Notes under the pieces: generated by a model | What the model was told of the DNA's origin: nothing | Databases searched by the model: none | What the model saw: the letters and a program-made list of their open reading frames with translations, nothing else | Translations under genes and position numbers: made by a program | In this document: piece after piece, positions 15,562 to 24,822 of the stretch | How the letters are laid out: each line of letters opens with the position of its first letter | Numbering within the stretch: the first letter of the stretch is position 1 | DNA from: Bacteroidota bacterium | GTDB taxonomy: Bacteria; Bacteroidota; Bacteroidia; Bacteroidales; VadinHA17 | NCBI GenBank assembly: GCA_029564935.1 | Contig: JAKQPD010000171.1 | Location: 1 to 42,615, forward strand | Length of the DNA: 42,615 nucleotides | Reading direction: 5' to 3'

Positions 15562-17850
15562 TTAATAAGGATCCACATCAACCGATATTTTTAATCCGCC
15601 GGAGCCCTTCAGCTTTTCGATCCTTTCAATTGATTCGCGGATCATATCCTTTGCCCTGGAAAGTGGCCGGTGTTTTTCGATCTTTAAAAGTATTGTTTTG
15701 ATATAATATAACTGTACCTGGGAAATAACCGGGTATTCCGGTCCAAGTACGCGGTTGCCGAATAGTTGTTTCAAATCATCACCCAGATTACCTGCAAAGT
15801 TGTTCAGCATTGCCCGGTCTTTATGCTTCAGGTTAATTCTTATCATTCTGCAGAAGGGAGGATAATTGAAAGCTTCACGTTCTTCAGCCTGGATTTTATA
15901 CATTCCATAGTAATCGTGACGCAACATCAGCCGGATAATTTTATTTTGCGGATCTGAGGTCTGTATTATCACTTTACCCTGTTTCTGTCTTCGTCCTGCC
16001 CTGCCGCTTACCTGTTCCATAAGCTGAAAGCTCCTTTCATGAGCCCTGAAATCGGGAAAATTAAGAAGGTTGTCTGCATTAAGGATCCCTACGACGGTAA
16101 GGTTTTCAAAGTCGAGGCCTTTTGATATCATCTGGGTTCCGATAAGGATATCTGTCCTTCTCTCTTCAAAAGCCCTGATAATACTTTTAAATGAATTTTT
16201 ACCTTTTGTAGTATCCTGATCCATCCTGGCAACACGGGCAGCAGGAAAAACAATTTTAATCTCATCTTCAACTTTTTCCGTACCGAATCCCCGGGTAGCC
16301 AGTCCCGGCGAACCACAGTTACCGCATTTGGATGGAACCGCGGTACTGTTGCCACAATAATGGCAGACCATGCTCCTGGCAGATTTGTGATAAGTCATAT
16401 TCACTGCACACTGATTGCAGACGAGTATCCAGCCGCATTCGGGACACTCTATATATGGTGAAAAGCCTCTCCTGTTCCTGAAGAGGATCACCTGTTCCTC
16501 TTTTTCGAGAGCTTCATCGATTGCATTAAGCAATTCAGGAGTAAAATGTGAGACCATCAGTTTTTTCCTGTATGCCTCCCGGGTATTGGCCAGAACTATG
16601 GAAGGCAGCTTTACCGCACCGAATCTTTCTTTTAATTCGGCAAGTCCGTATTTACCGCTGAGTGCATTATAATAACTTTCAACTGACGGGGAGGCCGATC
16701 CCATAATTGTTTTTGCCCCATGGAACCCGGCAAGCATAATGGCGGTATCTCTTGCATGATATCGCGGCGCCGGATCGTGCTGCTTATAGGAACCGTCATG
16801 TTCTTCATCAATAATTACAAGCCCTAGTTCGCTGAAAGGAAGAAAAACAGATGACCTGACACCCAGAATAAGCCGGTATCCTCCGGAAGGATTATTATCA
16901 GCCACTCTTTTCCATATCTCAACCTTTTCCTGGTCAGAAAATCTGGAGTGGTAAACCCCTGTAAGATGACCGAAATGCTTCTGCAGCCTGAGAATTATCT
17001 GGGTTGTAAGTGCAATTTCCGGAAGCAGGTAAAGGATCTGCTTCCCCGACTTCAGCTGCTCTTCTATTAAATGAATATAAATTTCAGTCTTACCGCTTGA
17101 TGTAATTCCATGCAATAATACTATATCCTTTTCCGCGAAGCTTTTATGAACCGAATCCAGTACCGCCGACTGGCTGTCACTTAGCTTGTTAAGAGGTACC
17201 GTCACATTCCTGCTGTCTGCCAGTCTTCCCACCTCGAGAGAGATACATTCCAGGATCCCCTTTTTGATAAGTCCTGTAAGATTTGCAGCGGAAGATCCGG
17301 CATCTTTCAACAATACTGATTTCCTAACAGGTCCGGCATCAGTTGCAGTTCCAAATGCCGAAAGGTGAAGATAAGATGTCAGCAGAGCTGATTGCCCGGG
17401 AGCTTTTTTAAGCTTATCAAGAATGATGTTTAGTTCTTCATCATTGAACTTTTTAGTCAGCTGTACAAAAGATTCCTCTCTGGGCTTATATTTTTCTATA
17501 ACCGGAGCAGATGTATTTCCTTCGGGGAAGAGTATCCCCGGGACTGCAGCCTTCATCACTTCTCCTTCGGAACACATATAATATTCTGACATCCACCTCC
17601 ATAGCTTTAGCTGCCTTTCATTTACAACAGGAACCGGATCAGTTATATCAACAACCGGACGAATTTTACTAAGTCCGGGAGGATTGTTATATATCCTGGC
17701 AATGATACCTGAATACAGCTTTCTGTTCCCGAGCTGAACAAGCGCTCTGACACCCGGCCGTGCCAGTGACAGCAAATTAGAGGGGATGCTGTATGTAAGC
17801 CTCCCTTTAATTGCAAGAGGAAGTATAATATCAGCGTAGCTTTGTTCCAT
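15562..17850 (-). CDS. priA: primosomal protein N' (replication restart helicase PriA)
   Basis: 762 residues, typical. The N-terminal 3'-DNA-binding domain spans about 1-105. The superfamily 2 helicase has Walker A GITSSGKT (248-255), DEEH (348-351), GSASPS and the motif VI arginines QVSGRAGR. The insertion with zinc ligands is intact: Cys469, 472, 478, 481, 496, 499, 509 and 512, two sites in CxxC pairs. PriA binds abandoned forks and loads the replicative helicase. The C-terminal domain is complete. The start ATG 17850 matches the usual beginning (YADIILPLAIKGRLTYSIP). It is followed at 33 bases by the DUF6165-like gene. Confidence 0.97.
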   Translation of the reverse strand: MEQSYADIILPLAIKGRLTYSIPSNLLSLARPGVRALVQLGNRKLYSGIIARIYNNPPGLSKIRPVVDITDPVPVVNERQLKLWRWMSEYYMCSEGEVMKAAVPGILFPEGNTSAPVIEKYKPREESFVQLTKKFNDEELNIILDKLKKAPGQSALLTSYLHLSAFGTATDAGPVRKSVLLKDAGSSAANLTGLIKKGILECISLEVGRLADSRNVTVPLNKLSDSQSAVLDSVHKSFAEKDIVLLHGITSSGKTEIYIHLIEEQLKSGKQILYLLPEIALTTQIILRLQKHFGHLTGVYHSRFSDQEKVEIWKRVADNNPSGGYRLILGVRSSVFLPFSELGLVIIDEEHDGSYKQHDPAPRYHARDTAIMLAGFHGAKTIMGSASPSVESYYNALSGKYGLAELKERFGAVKLPSIVLANTREAYRKKLMVSHFTPELLNAIDEALEKEEQVILFRNRRGFSPYIECPECGWILVCNQCAVNMTYHKSARSMVCHYCGNSTAVPSKCGNCGSPGLATRGFGTEKVEDEIKIVFPAARVARMDQDTTKGKNSFKSIIRAFEERRTDILIGTQMISKGLDFENLTVVGILNADNLLNFPDFRAHERSFQLMEQVSGRAGRRQKQGKVIIQTSDPQNKIIRLMLRHDYYGMYKIQAEEREAFNYPPFCRMIRINLKHKDRAMLNNFAGNLGDDLKQLFGNRVLGPEYPVISQVQLYYIKTILLKIEKHRPLSRAKDMIRESIERIEKLKGSGGLKISVDVDPY

Positions 17851-17903
17851 CAGGAAAAGTTGCTTACAAAGTAATAAGAAAAACGGAGAGATTACCCTTT
17901 TGA

Positions 17904-19733
17904 TCAGACAGACTTTATAAATGAAGACATCACAGTTATAAGGTTGTCTTTAAGGATGGGTTTGATCAGACAGGCATCGCAACCTGCTGCCAGGATACCG
18001 GCTTTATCATCTTCAAAAATATAGGCTGTCTGGGCAATGACCGGTATTTTGCTGTTTATCTTCCTTATCTCCTTCGTGACTTCAAGACCATTAATTTCAG
18101 GCATCTGCAAATCAAGGAGAATGAGATCAAGATCTGATGTTTTTGATATAATATCAATAGCTTCAGCACCTGAATTTGCAGAAATTACATTTATCCCTGT
18201 ATCGAGGAGTATCCGTTTAAGATAGGTAAGGACATCTACATTATCATCAACAAGCAGGCATTTATAAGCACTCCAGTCCAGATTTTTCTCCGGCTGATCT
18301 TTTTGAAGATCTTCTGTTTTCAATTTCGCAGTTTCTGTCTGTCTGTAAGGAATTGAAAATGTAAAAACTGATCCTATACCTTTCTCAGACTGAACAAGTA
18401 TTTTACCTCCCATCTTTCCGATAACCTCTTTTACAAGGGTAAGCCCGATTCCAAGACCTTCAAACGGACGATGATGGCCATCAACCTCCTGCTGGAATTC
18501 CTCAAAGATCCTTCCGAGGTTCTCCTTATTTATCCCTATTCCCGTATCCCTGACCTTAAAGACCAGATCGCCGTTCTGAAGGTAATAGGATAACTCAACC
18601 GAACCATCGAGAGTGAATTTTATTGCATTGTCCATCAGATGGTTAAGGACTCTCTTAAGCCATACTCTGTCAGACAGTATCCTGTCGCTGTTATTATCAA
18701 GAGGAGTGATAACGCTTACAGTGATCGTCTTTTCATTTCTCCTGATAACCTGTCTGGCTTCATCTACAACCTCTTTGACAATTTGGTTAACTGACACTTC
18801 CTCGTTAATGATTTCAATTTGTGAGCTCTCAAGCCTGGAAAGGTCAATAATATCGCCGATAATCTGCAGAAGCTTTTCGCTGTTATAAGTAATATGTTCG
18901 AAGTACTGTTCCCTGACCTCTTTTGTAATATCTTCTGCCAGAAGCAGATTAGAAAATCCCACAACACTGTTCAGAGGTGTTCTTACTTCGTGTGAGATAT
19001 TTGCCAGGAAGGTTGATTTGAGCTTATTGCTTGCTTCAGCCACCATGTTTGCTTTGATGAGCTCTTCATGTTCCTTTTTCAGCTTTGTAATATCTCTTGA
19101 AATTATTAGGGATCCTGTTACCTCGCCGGATTCGTCCCTGACACTGACCGACCTGGTTGAAAGGAAAACATAGTGGCCATCCTTGTGCAATAATCTCAGT
19201 TCACTTTCAAAAAATCCTCTTTCCTTTAATTCTGCTTCCCGTCTTACATGAAAATCACGGTCGTCGGGATGAATCAGTTCTACAGATGTTTCAATATTAT
19301 AAGAATCCTTCGTAAGTCCGAGCAGGGAATAGAATGCCGGATTTGAAAACTTAAGCTGCCCTTCATTATCATAGAAAGAAATACCATCATCGGCCGACTC
19401 AATGAGCATCCTGTAATAGTTTGCAGTCTTTATCTGTTCTTTTTTAAATTGTTCCGACTGCTTTTCAATATCTGAGAGCTTTTTAAGAAGTGTATCGTTT
19501 TCAGCTTTGACCTGCATGCATTTTCTCTCAAGATTGTATCTGGTCTTCCTAAGTCTGAATAACAAGTATACTACTATGGCACAAACAAATACAATCAATC
19601 CGGCCAGAGCGGAAAGTGGATTGCTCAGGCTGCCAATGCCAATAATTATTTCTGAAAAACAGACCATTAAGAAAAAACTTTCACCTATCAGACTGATAGG
19701 CAAATATAAGCAATCATAAGATTGATTATTCAA
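17904..19733 (-). CDS. hybrid sensor histidine kinase with receiver domain
   Basis: 609 residues. Two hydrophobic segments (about 12-34 and 41-60) are followed by a coiled coil (65-105). The PAS domain spans about 106-218 (DGISFYDNEGQLKFSNPAF). The HisKA phosphoacceptor is His248 in FLANISHEVRTPLNSVVGF. The HATPase domain has the N box HLMDNAIKF and G boxes DTGIGI and GLGIGLTLV. The C-terminal receiver domain spans about 490-605 with Asp541 in ILLDLQMPEINGL, and Lys591 in LIKPI. All phosphotransfer residues are present. There is almost no periplasmic loop, so it probably senses an intramembrane or cytoplasmic signal through PAS. No DNA-binding output gene is adjacent, so the partner is elsewhere. 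Confidence 0.93.
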   Translation of the reverse strand: MNNQSYDCLYLPISLIGESFFLMVCFSEIIIGIGSLSNPLSALAGLIVFVCAIVVYLLFRLRKTRYNLERKCMQVKAENDTLLKKLSDIEKQSEQFKKEQIKTANYYRMLIESADDGISFYDNEGQLKFSNPAFYSLLGLTKDSYNIETSVELIHPDDRDFHVRREAELKERGFFESELRLLHKDGHYVFLSTRSVSVRDESGEVTGSLIISRDITKLKKEHEELIKANMVAEASNKLKSTFLANISHEVRTPLNSVVGFSNLLLAEDITKEVREQYFEHITYNSEKLLQIIGDIIDLSRLESSQIEIINEEVSVNQIVKEVVDEARQVIRRNEKTITVSVITPLDNNSDRILSDRVWLKRVLNHLMDNAIKFTLDGSVELSYYLQNGDLVFKVRDTGIGINKENLGRIFEEFQQEVDGHHRPFEGLGIGLTLVKEVIGKMGGKILVQSEKGIGSVFTFSIPYRQTETAKLKTEDLQKDQPEKNLDWSAYKCLLVDDNVDVLTYLKRILLDTGINVISANSGAEAIDIISKTSDLDLILLDLQMPEINGLEVTKEIRKINSKIPVIAQTAYIFEDDKAGILAAGCDACLIKPILKDNLITVMSSFIKSV

Positions 19734-19796
19734 ATATTTATTATAAAAAAATATTAAATTGCAAACATTTAATGAGTTAACTTATTAACAATATAA

Positions 19797-20291
19797 ATGG
19801 AAAAAGGCAAATCATTTTCGGGTGGAAGAAAATATACGAATGGTGAGATAACCGTATACTGGAAGCAGGATGCCTGCATTCATGCAACATACTGTTACCG
19901 GGAGCTGATTGAAGTATTCGATCCGGGGCGCAGGCCCTGGGTTGATATGCATGGAGCCACAACTGACAGGATAATTAAAACTGTTAATATGTGTCCGACT
20001 GAAGCTCTCACATGGAAATGGAATGATGAGGAGAAGAATAAAATCATTGGTCCCGAGCAAACCAATCATATAAAATTCCGCAGGCCAGAGCTGATGGGAT
20101 CCGGGGCAGAAAAGATACCTGAGCAGCCTGTCACGGTTAAGATTATGAGAGACGGGCCGATAGTTGTCAAAGGCAGTTTTGAGTTAATAAGTTCGGGGAA
20201 TAAAAAAGTCATTTCCGACAGTATCATTTCAATCTGCAGATGCGGTAAGAGTGGTCAGATGCCATTTTGTGACGGAACGCACAGGAAATGA
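19797..20291 (+). CDS. fusion of a Fer4_19 ferredoxin-like domain and a CDGSH iron-sulfur domain
   Basis: 164 residues. Residues 15-75 form a divergent mono-cluster domain (Fer4_19: DACIHATYCYRELIEVF, VNMCPTEALTW). Residues 110-164 form a CDGSH 2Fe-2S domain with the ligand set CRCGKSGQMPFCDGTH (three Cys and one His). Both cluster sites look complete. Such fusions are known in bacteria and archaea, and an electron-transfer or cluster-carrying role is presumed. No signal peptide. It is divergent from the histidine kinase across 63 bases and convergent with sucC, whose stop is two bases away. Confidence 0.92.
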   Translation: MEKGKSFSGGRKYTNGEITVYWKQDACIHATYCYRELIEVFDPGRRPWVDMHGATTDRIIKTVNMCPTEALTWKWNDEEKNKIIGPEQTNHIKFRRPELMGSGAEKIPEQPVTVKIMRDGPIVVKGSFELISSGNKKVISDSIISICRCGKSGQMPFCDGTHRK

Positions 20292-20293
20292 GT

Positions 20294-21490
20294 TTAGTTA
20301 CCCTTAAGTACTGAGCTTACCAGTCCGGCTGCTTCGTTGAAAGTCAGAGCCGAACAGACTGACAGTCCCGATCCGTCGATTATTTTCCTGCCATCTTCGG
20401 CATTTGTTCCCTGAAGCCGGACTATCACAGGAACCTTTATCTCCCCCACTGATCTGTAAGCTTCGACGACACCGTTTGCAACCCTGTCGCAACGTACTAT
20501 TCCCCCGAAAATATTTATAAGTACTGCTTTTACAGCCGGATCTTTAAGGATGATCCTGAATCCTGCTTCAACAGTTTCAGCACTTGCGCCCCCCCCCACA
20601 TCGAGAAAATTTGCAGGTGACCCTCCGGATAATTTTATTATATCCATAGTGGCCATTGCGAGGCCTGCACCATTCACCATACAGCCGACATTGCCGTCAA
20701 GCTTAATGAAGTTGAGATTGTGCTTTGCAGCCTCGGTCTCTACCGGATCCTCCTCGTTCAGGTCGCGCATCTCAGCAAGATCAGGATGTCTGAACAATGC
20801 ATTGTCGTCGAGCGTGACCTTACAGTCTACTGCCAGGATCCTGTCATCACTCGTTTTCAGAACAGGATTTATTTCAAGAAGCTGAGCATCGCATCCTGTA
20901 AATGTCTCATAAACACCTGCCAGGAATCTGAGCATATTTGTATATGAAGTACCTGTCAATCCGAGGTTAAAGGCAATATTACGGCACTGAAATGATTGCA
21001 GGCCTGCTCCAGGATGGATCTCTTCGGTAAAAATCCTGTCAGGATTCTTTTCTGCCACCTCTTCGATTGACATGCCCCCGTCAGGGGAGTACATAATGAT
21101 ATAGCGGCTCTTATTCCTGTCGAGTAGAAGGCTTATATAAAACTCCCGGATATCTGATTCTCCTTTATAATAAACATCCTGTGCAACGAGAACTTTCCTT
21201 ACAATTTTCCCGGCAGGGCCGGTTTGTGGAGTAATCAGGGTTTTATTAAGCAGTTCCGAAGCGATCTTCCCGGCTTCCTCAACTGACCGTGCAAGCTTCA
21301 CACCCCCGCCTTTTCCCCTGCCGCCTGCCTGTACCTGAGCTTTTATCACGAAATATTCCGATCCGAATTTATCGTGCAACTGGTTTGCCACCATTACTGC
21401 CTGATCAGGAGTTTCTGCAACAAAACCTTCCTGAATATCTACATTACATGCACGAAGCAGTGATTTTCCCTGATACTCATGAATATTCAT
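20294..21490 (-). CDS. sucC: succinyl-CoA synthetase beta subunit (ADP-forming)
   Basis: 398 residues, full length. ATP-grasp marks: [45 protein letters not shown], then the ligase CoA region with [13 protein letters not shown] and [20 protein letters not shown]. The enzyme interconverts succinyl-CoA and succinate with nucleotide phosphorylation in the TCA cycle, as a complex with the alpha subunit. sucD is not adjacent in either direction, so it must be elsewhere. The codons for DVGGGA contain a run of nine G (C on the plus strand at 20588-20596), a slippage-prone tract in an essential-type gene. Confidence 0.96.
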   Translation of the reverse strand: MNIHEYQGKSLLRACNVDIQEGFVAETPDQAVMVANQLHDKFGSEYFVIKAQVQAGGRGKGGGVKLARSVEEAGKIASELLNKTLITPQTGPAGKIVRKVLVAQDVYYKGESDIREFYISLLLDRNKSRYIIMYSPDGGMSIEEVAEKNPDRIFTEEIHPGAGLQSFQCRNIAFNLGLTGTSYTNMLRFLAGVYETFTGCDAQLLEINPVLKTSDDRILAVDCKVTLDDNALFRHPDLAEMRDLNEEDPVETEAAKHNLNFIKLDGNVGCMVNGAGLAMATMDIIKLSGGSPANFLDVGGGASAETVEAGFRIILKDPAVKAVLINIFGGIVRCDRVANGVVEAYRSVGEIKVPVIVRLQGTNAEDGRKIIDGSGLSVCSALTFNEAAGLVSSVLKGN

Positions 21491-21592
21491 AACAATTAAC
21501 CTGGTTTATAGTAATAAGCTTCCTGTCACGGAATTACTCATCCACAAAATACAATAATAGCATATTTTATCTATTTTCGTGTAAAAAAAATA

Positions 21593-22129
21593 ATGCGCAA
21601 GCTGTTCAACAGGGAACTGGGGAGGAAAAGTGTGGAACAATTCAGGAATCTGGTAAAATCACCATTTGTGATTGTTCTTGATAATGTAAGGAGCATGAGC
21701 AATACCGGTTCGGTGTTCAGGAGTGCTGATGCATTTCTTGCAGAAAGTATTTATCTGTGCGGTATAACAGGCGTTCCCCCTCATCCTGAGATCCGGAAAA
21801 CTGCTTTGGGGGCCACCGAATCGGTATCCTGGAAATATTTCAAAAAGACGGCAGAAGCAATAACCGGGCTAATATCGGAAGGCTACAGGATCATCGGTAT
21901 CGAACAGGCAGAAGGTGCAATAAGTCTCAACGATTTTATTCCCGAAAAAAATATAAAATATGCTTTTGTCTTCGGTCATGAAGTAAATGGAGTTGACCAG
22001 GAAATAATCGATATGTGCGACCACGTGATTGAGATACCACAGTCAGGTACGAAACATTCGCTCAATATTGCGGTCAGTGCGGGGATTGTAATGTGGGAGA
22101 TGTATAAATCCCTCTCCCGGGAAATTTAA
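21593..22129 (+). CDS. SpoU/TrmH-family RNA 2'-O-methyltransferase
   Basis: 178 residues, a bare SPOUT catalytic domain with no N-terminal RNA-binding extension. Motif 1 is NVRSMSNTGSVFRSADAF, with the catalytic Asn-Gly-Arg set. Motif 2 is YAFVFGHEVNGV. Motif 3 is IPQSGTKHSLNIAVSAGIV, which forms the AdoMet knot. It should methylate a ribose in tRNA or rRNA; the site is not readable. The last codons (SLSREI) coincide with a CCCTCTCCCGGG repeat that recurs 34 bases downstream, so the C-terminal tail has been rewritten by repeat sequence. A weak promoter-like TATTTTCG lies near 21573. Confidence 0.93.
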   Translation: MRKLFNRELGRKSVEQFRNLVKSPFVIVLDNVRSMSNTGSVFRSADAFLAESIYLCGITGVPPHPEIRKTALGATESVSWKYFKKTAEAITGLISEGYRIIGIEQAEGAISLNDFIPEKNIKYAFVFGHEVNGVDQEIIDMCDHVIEIPQSGTKHSLNIAVSAGIVMWEMYKSLSREI

Positions 22130-22163
22130 ACCTCTCCCTAAATCCCTCTCCCGGGGGAGAGGG
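22106..22163. repeat. direct and inverted CCCTCTCCC repeat at the end of the methyltransferase gene
   Basis: AAATCCCTCTCCCGGG occurs at 22106-22121 (inside the coding end) and again at 22140-22155. The second copy continues into a palindrome, CCCTCTCCC GGG GGAGAGGG (about 22144-22163). This is a short intergenic repeat that has spread into the gene end. Confidence 0.75.
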
Positions 22164-22187
22164 ACTGGTTGAAGAAGAAACATTTAT

Positions 22188-22214
22188 AAAAAAAGGGCAT
22201 TGCATGCAATGCCC
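22188..22214 (-). terminator. terminator of the TPR lipoprotein gene, REP-like palindrome
   Basis: The perfect 20-base palindrome GGGCATTGCATGCAATGCCC (22195-22214) is followed on the minus strand by seven U (22188-22194). It is one of three related hairpins in this window (see 24774 and 35344). Confidence 0.85.
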
Positions 22215-22239
22215 CTACGGTAAATATCATTAATAAAAT

Positions 22240-23952
22240 TTATTGAACGATTGATTTGAATGCATCGTCGGCAAAGAATTTTGCAAATTCCATATCGGTT
22301 TTTGCAGCTGCTTTGAATGCGGGATCGATTCCGACAGCTTCGCGCAGACCGGCAAGCATATAGTTTTTGTCATCCAGACGTGCACCAACAACAGCTTTAA
22401 GGTAAGGAGCTCTTCCTTTGCATGTTTCTTTCATACTGTCGAGAGTTGCTTTAGCCCTGTTGACATCGCCTTTAAGAAGCTGTGCCAGAGCCAGGTTGAA
22501 GCAAGGTTCTGTTCCGAAAAGGTTAACTGCCTTATCATATTCTCCCTTTGTAATTGCAATAACTCCCAGTCCCCATTTTGATTCGGGTGTCTGAGCTGTC
22601 ATCGAATTGAACAGTTCTTCAGCTTTAACGAGTTCACCTTTAACAAGTGCGGCAAAACCAAGGTTGTTCTTTACAACATCGTTATTGTTGATCGCTTTTG
22701 CAGCTTCGAAAGCTTTGACAGCATCATCTGTTCTTCCGAGAGCCATGAGTGTATAACCAACATTATTATGAGCCCTGATACATTTCGGATAAGCTTCTGC
22801 AGCTGCCTGGTAGAATTTGAGTTGTTCGTTGGCATCCTTGGTAAGAGTGGATGCATAAAGCATTTCCTCCAGACTGAGTACTTTGGGATCAGATTTGGCC
22901 TGAGCAAGTATCTGTTCGTCGCTGCGACCGATCTTATCAACATTGATGACCATTTTTGACCTTCTCAGCTTAGGGAGAATCTCATCTTTCAGTGATTCAT
23001 AAGCTGATGCCATGTTTTTGATCTCTTTTTCACGTACAGCAGGGTCGGCATACATAGAAAGAACCCTCAGTATCAGATCTTTGTCCTGGATTGATGATTT
23101 TTCTACTTCTTCCTTAAAGCCTTCCCAGTCTTCCGGAGTGGTTAAATTGTCGAAAAAGTCGCCTGTTTTTGCAGCTTCAATTTTTGAGAATTCTTTCTTG
23201 ATGAATTTATCGGCTGCAGTACCTCTGTTTCCTGAAAGTTTTTCATTCAGGGTAAGAGGACCATCGGGAGATGCATAGGAGCTTACAACTGCGGTTTTGA
23301 ACTGGCGGGAAGGATCGGTATTAACAGCCTGGATATATTCTTTCAAAGCTGTAATGTCAGCAGCTTTAAGTTCTGCGCTGCGGATATCTGCCCTGTTAAT
23401 TACATAGTTTATATCAGCCATCTGGCTTTCAGGAATGATCCTCTGGAAATTATCTTTCATCAAGACAGCTCTTCCATGTTTCTGAACCAGCGTTGAAGTT
23501 GCAATAACACCATCTGCCAGTTTTACCGGTTCAAAGTCAAGACTTTTTGCCCCTCTCACTGCATTTACTCTCAGCATCAGCTCTGATACTTTCATTGCGT
23601 CTTTATAAGGAATGACTGCATTATAGGTGAAATTACCACCTGTATAAGTAATAACCTGGTTATTGGCCATAACTTTCTCACCCTGTAATACCTGAACTTT
23701 ATCAAAAGCTGTTTCTCCACCTGCATAGGTCAGAACAGGAGTAGCTGTAACTGTAGTCTTCTTGTCGAAATACTTTTCAGGGAATTCACCTTTGATAGTA
23801 ACATTTACCAGGCCTCCGTGTGCTTCAAGAATCTTTGGAGTTACCTCATACTTAATTGTGTCCTGGTTTTTCTTCATCTTATTCAGACCACTACAGCCTG
23901 TCATTAAGGCTGCGGCCACGATGAGAATAAAATAGCTGCTGATTTTTTTCAT
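22240..23952 (-). CDS. TPR-containing lipoprotein with OmpA-like segment
   Basis: 570 residues from ATG 23952, chosen because MKKISSYFILIVAAALMTGC is a complete lipoprotein signal (Cys20); an upstream in-frame ATG at 24003 adds 17 residues without it. The mature part begins with a beta-rich domain (about 30-165). A segment VSSYASPDGPLTLNEKLSGNRG resembling the peptidoglycan-binding OmpA core follows (about 225-265). The C-terminal 180 residues are TPR repeats (AHNNVGYTLMALGRTDDAVKAF in outline). A periplasmic scaffold linking the outer membrane to the wall is a reasonable inference. A -7-like TAAATTTG lies at 24020-24027. A U-tailed terminator follows at 22188-22214. Confidence 0.8.
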   Translation of the reverse strand: MKKISSYFILIVAAALMTGCSGLNKMKKNQDTIKYEVTPKILEAHGGLVNVTIKGEFPEKYFDKKTTVTATPVLTYAGGETAFDKVQVLQGEKVMANNQVITYTGGNFTYNAVIPYKDAMKVSELMLRVNAVRGAKSLDFEPVKLADGVIATSTLVQKHGRAVLMKDNFQRIIPESQMADINYVINRADIRSAELKAADITALKEYIQAVNTDPSRQFKTAVVSSYASPDGPLTLNEKLSGNRGTAADKFIKKEFSKIEAAKTGDFFDNLTTPEDWEGFKEEVEKSSIQDKDLILRVLSMYADPAVREKEIKNMASAYESLKDEILPKLRRSKMVINVDKIGRSDEQILAQAKSDPKVLSLEEMLYASTLTKDANEQLKFYQAAAEAYPKCIRAHNNVGYTLMALGRTDDAVKAFEAAKAINNNDVVKNNLGFAALVKGELVKAEELFNSMTAQTPESKWGLGVIAITKGEYDKAVNLFGTEPCFNLALAQLLKGDVNRAKATLDSMKETCKGRAPYLKAVVGARLDDKNYMLAGLREAVGIDPAFKAAAKTDMEFAKFFADDAFKSIVQ

Positions 23953-24064
23953 GATAAAACTAGTTATTTGATTATTAATAGTCGTGTGTAAATAGTTCAA
24001 CAAGATACAAATTAAACTGCAAATTTAAAAAAAAGTTCAGGGAACATATAAAAAATTAAGAAAA

Positions 24065-24706
24065 TTACAAAATTAGTTTATTCATTCCTGGCTGGTAATC
24101 ACTCTCAAAAATCGCATTGATTATCTTCTTATAATCATTTTCATCTGAAACAAAATCAATATTGCTTATATCGATAACAAGATATTTATTCTCCGGATTC
24201 TGTCTGAAAAATGAGAAATAGCTTTCCTGGATAGTACGAAGATATTCTGCCGTAATCGATTTTTCATAATGTCTTCCCCGTTTTTCAATATTTTTAAGTA
24301 AGCGGTCAGGATTAAGATGAAGGTAAACATAGATATCGGGCCGGGGCAATGAGCTGTATATAATATAAAAGATCTGTCTGTAGAGGTTATATTCATCACC
24401 TTTGAGAGTTGAAGCGGCAAAGATCAGTGATTTGGCAAAATAATAATCTGCAACCGTGAATGAGCTGAAGAGATCCTGTGGTTCGAGTTCCTCTCTCAGC
24501 TGTTTATAGCGGCTTGCCAGGAAAGAAAGCTCGAGCGGGAAGGAGTATTTTTCAGGATCTTCATAGAACCTTGGGAGGAAGGGATTATCGGCAAAGCTTT
24601 CAAGGATGAGCCGGGCATTGAACTGGCCCGCTATCTTTGAGGCAAGGGTAGTCTTGCCTGCACCGATATTACCTTCAATCACCACATAGTTATATTTATT
24701 ATTCAT
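24065..24706 (-). CDS. deoxynucleoside kinase
   Basis: 213 residues. The P-loop is IEGNIGAGKTTLASKIA (residues 9-25). The family substrate-binding residues follow in LILESFADNPFLPRFYEDPEKY, with YSFPLELSFLASRYKQLR as in bacterial dNK/dGK-dAK enzymes. The lid region is KRGRHYEKSI, with Arg residues that grip phosphates. It phosphorylates deoxynucleosides in the salvage pathway, in the cytoplasm; purine or pyrimidine preference cannot be fixed. It stands alone on the minus strand, 112 bases after the TPR lipoprotein gene and 116 bases from pnp. Confidence 0.93.
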   Translation of the reverse strand: MNNKYNYVVIEGNIGAGKTTLASKIAGQFNARLILESFADNPFLPRFYEDPEKYSFPLELSFLASRYKQLREELEPQDLFSSFTVADYYFAKSLIFAASTLKGDEYNLYRQIFYIIYSSLPRPDIYVYLHLNPDRLLKNIEKRGRHYEKSITAEYLRTIQESYFSFFRQNPENKYLVIDISNIDFVSDENDYKKIINAIFESDYQPGMNKLIL

Positions 24707-24770
24707 GCCGGTTTCCCTGTCAATGACAACAGGTCAAATATATTAACTGCCGTGTAAATTAGCAAAACAA

Positions 24771-24793
24771 AAAGGGCGTTGCACCCAACGCCC
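24771..24793 (-). terminator. terminator of pnp, REP-like hairpin
   Basis: Arms GGGCGTTG (24774-24781) and CAACGCCC (24786-24793) surround a 4-base loop, followed on the minus strand by TTTTTGTTTT. The stem is like that at 22195 but carries a paired A-to-G / T-to-C change. Confidence 0.8.
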
Positions 24794-24822
24794 CCGTTAT
24801 TTATAATTATGTTTCCAGCAGT

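Noticed and set aside
23953-24003. TPR lipoprotein start at 24003
   Set aside because: The added 17 residues precede a complete lipoprotein signal peptide and would mask it.
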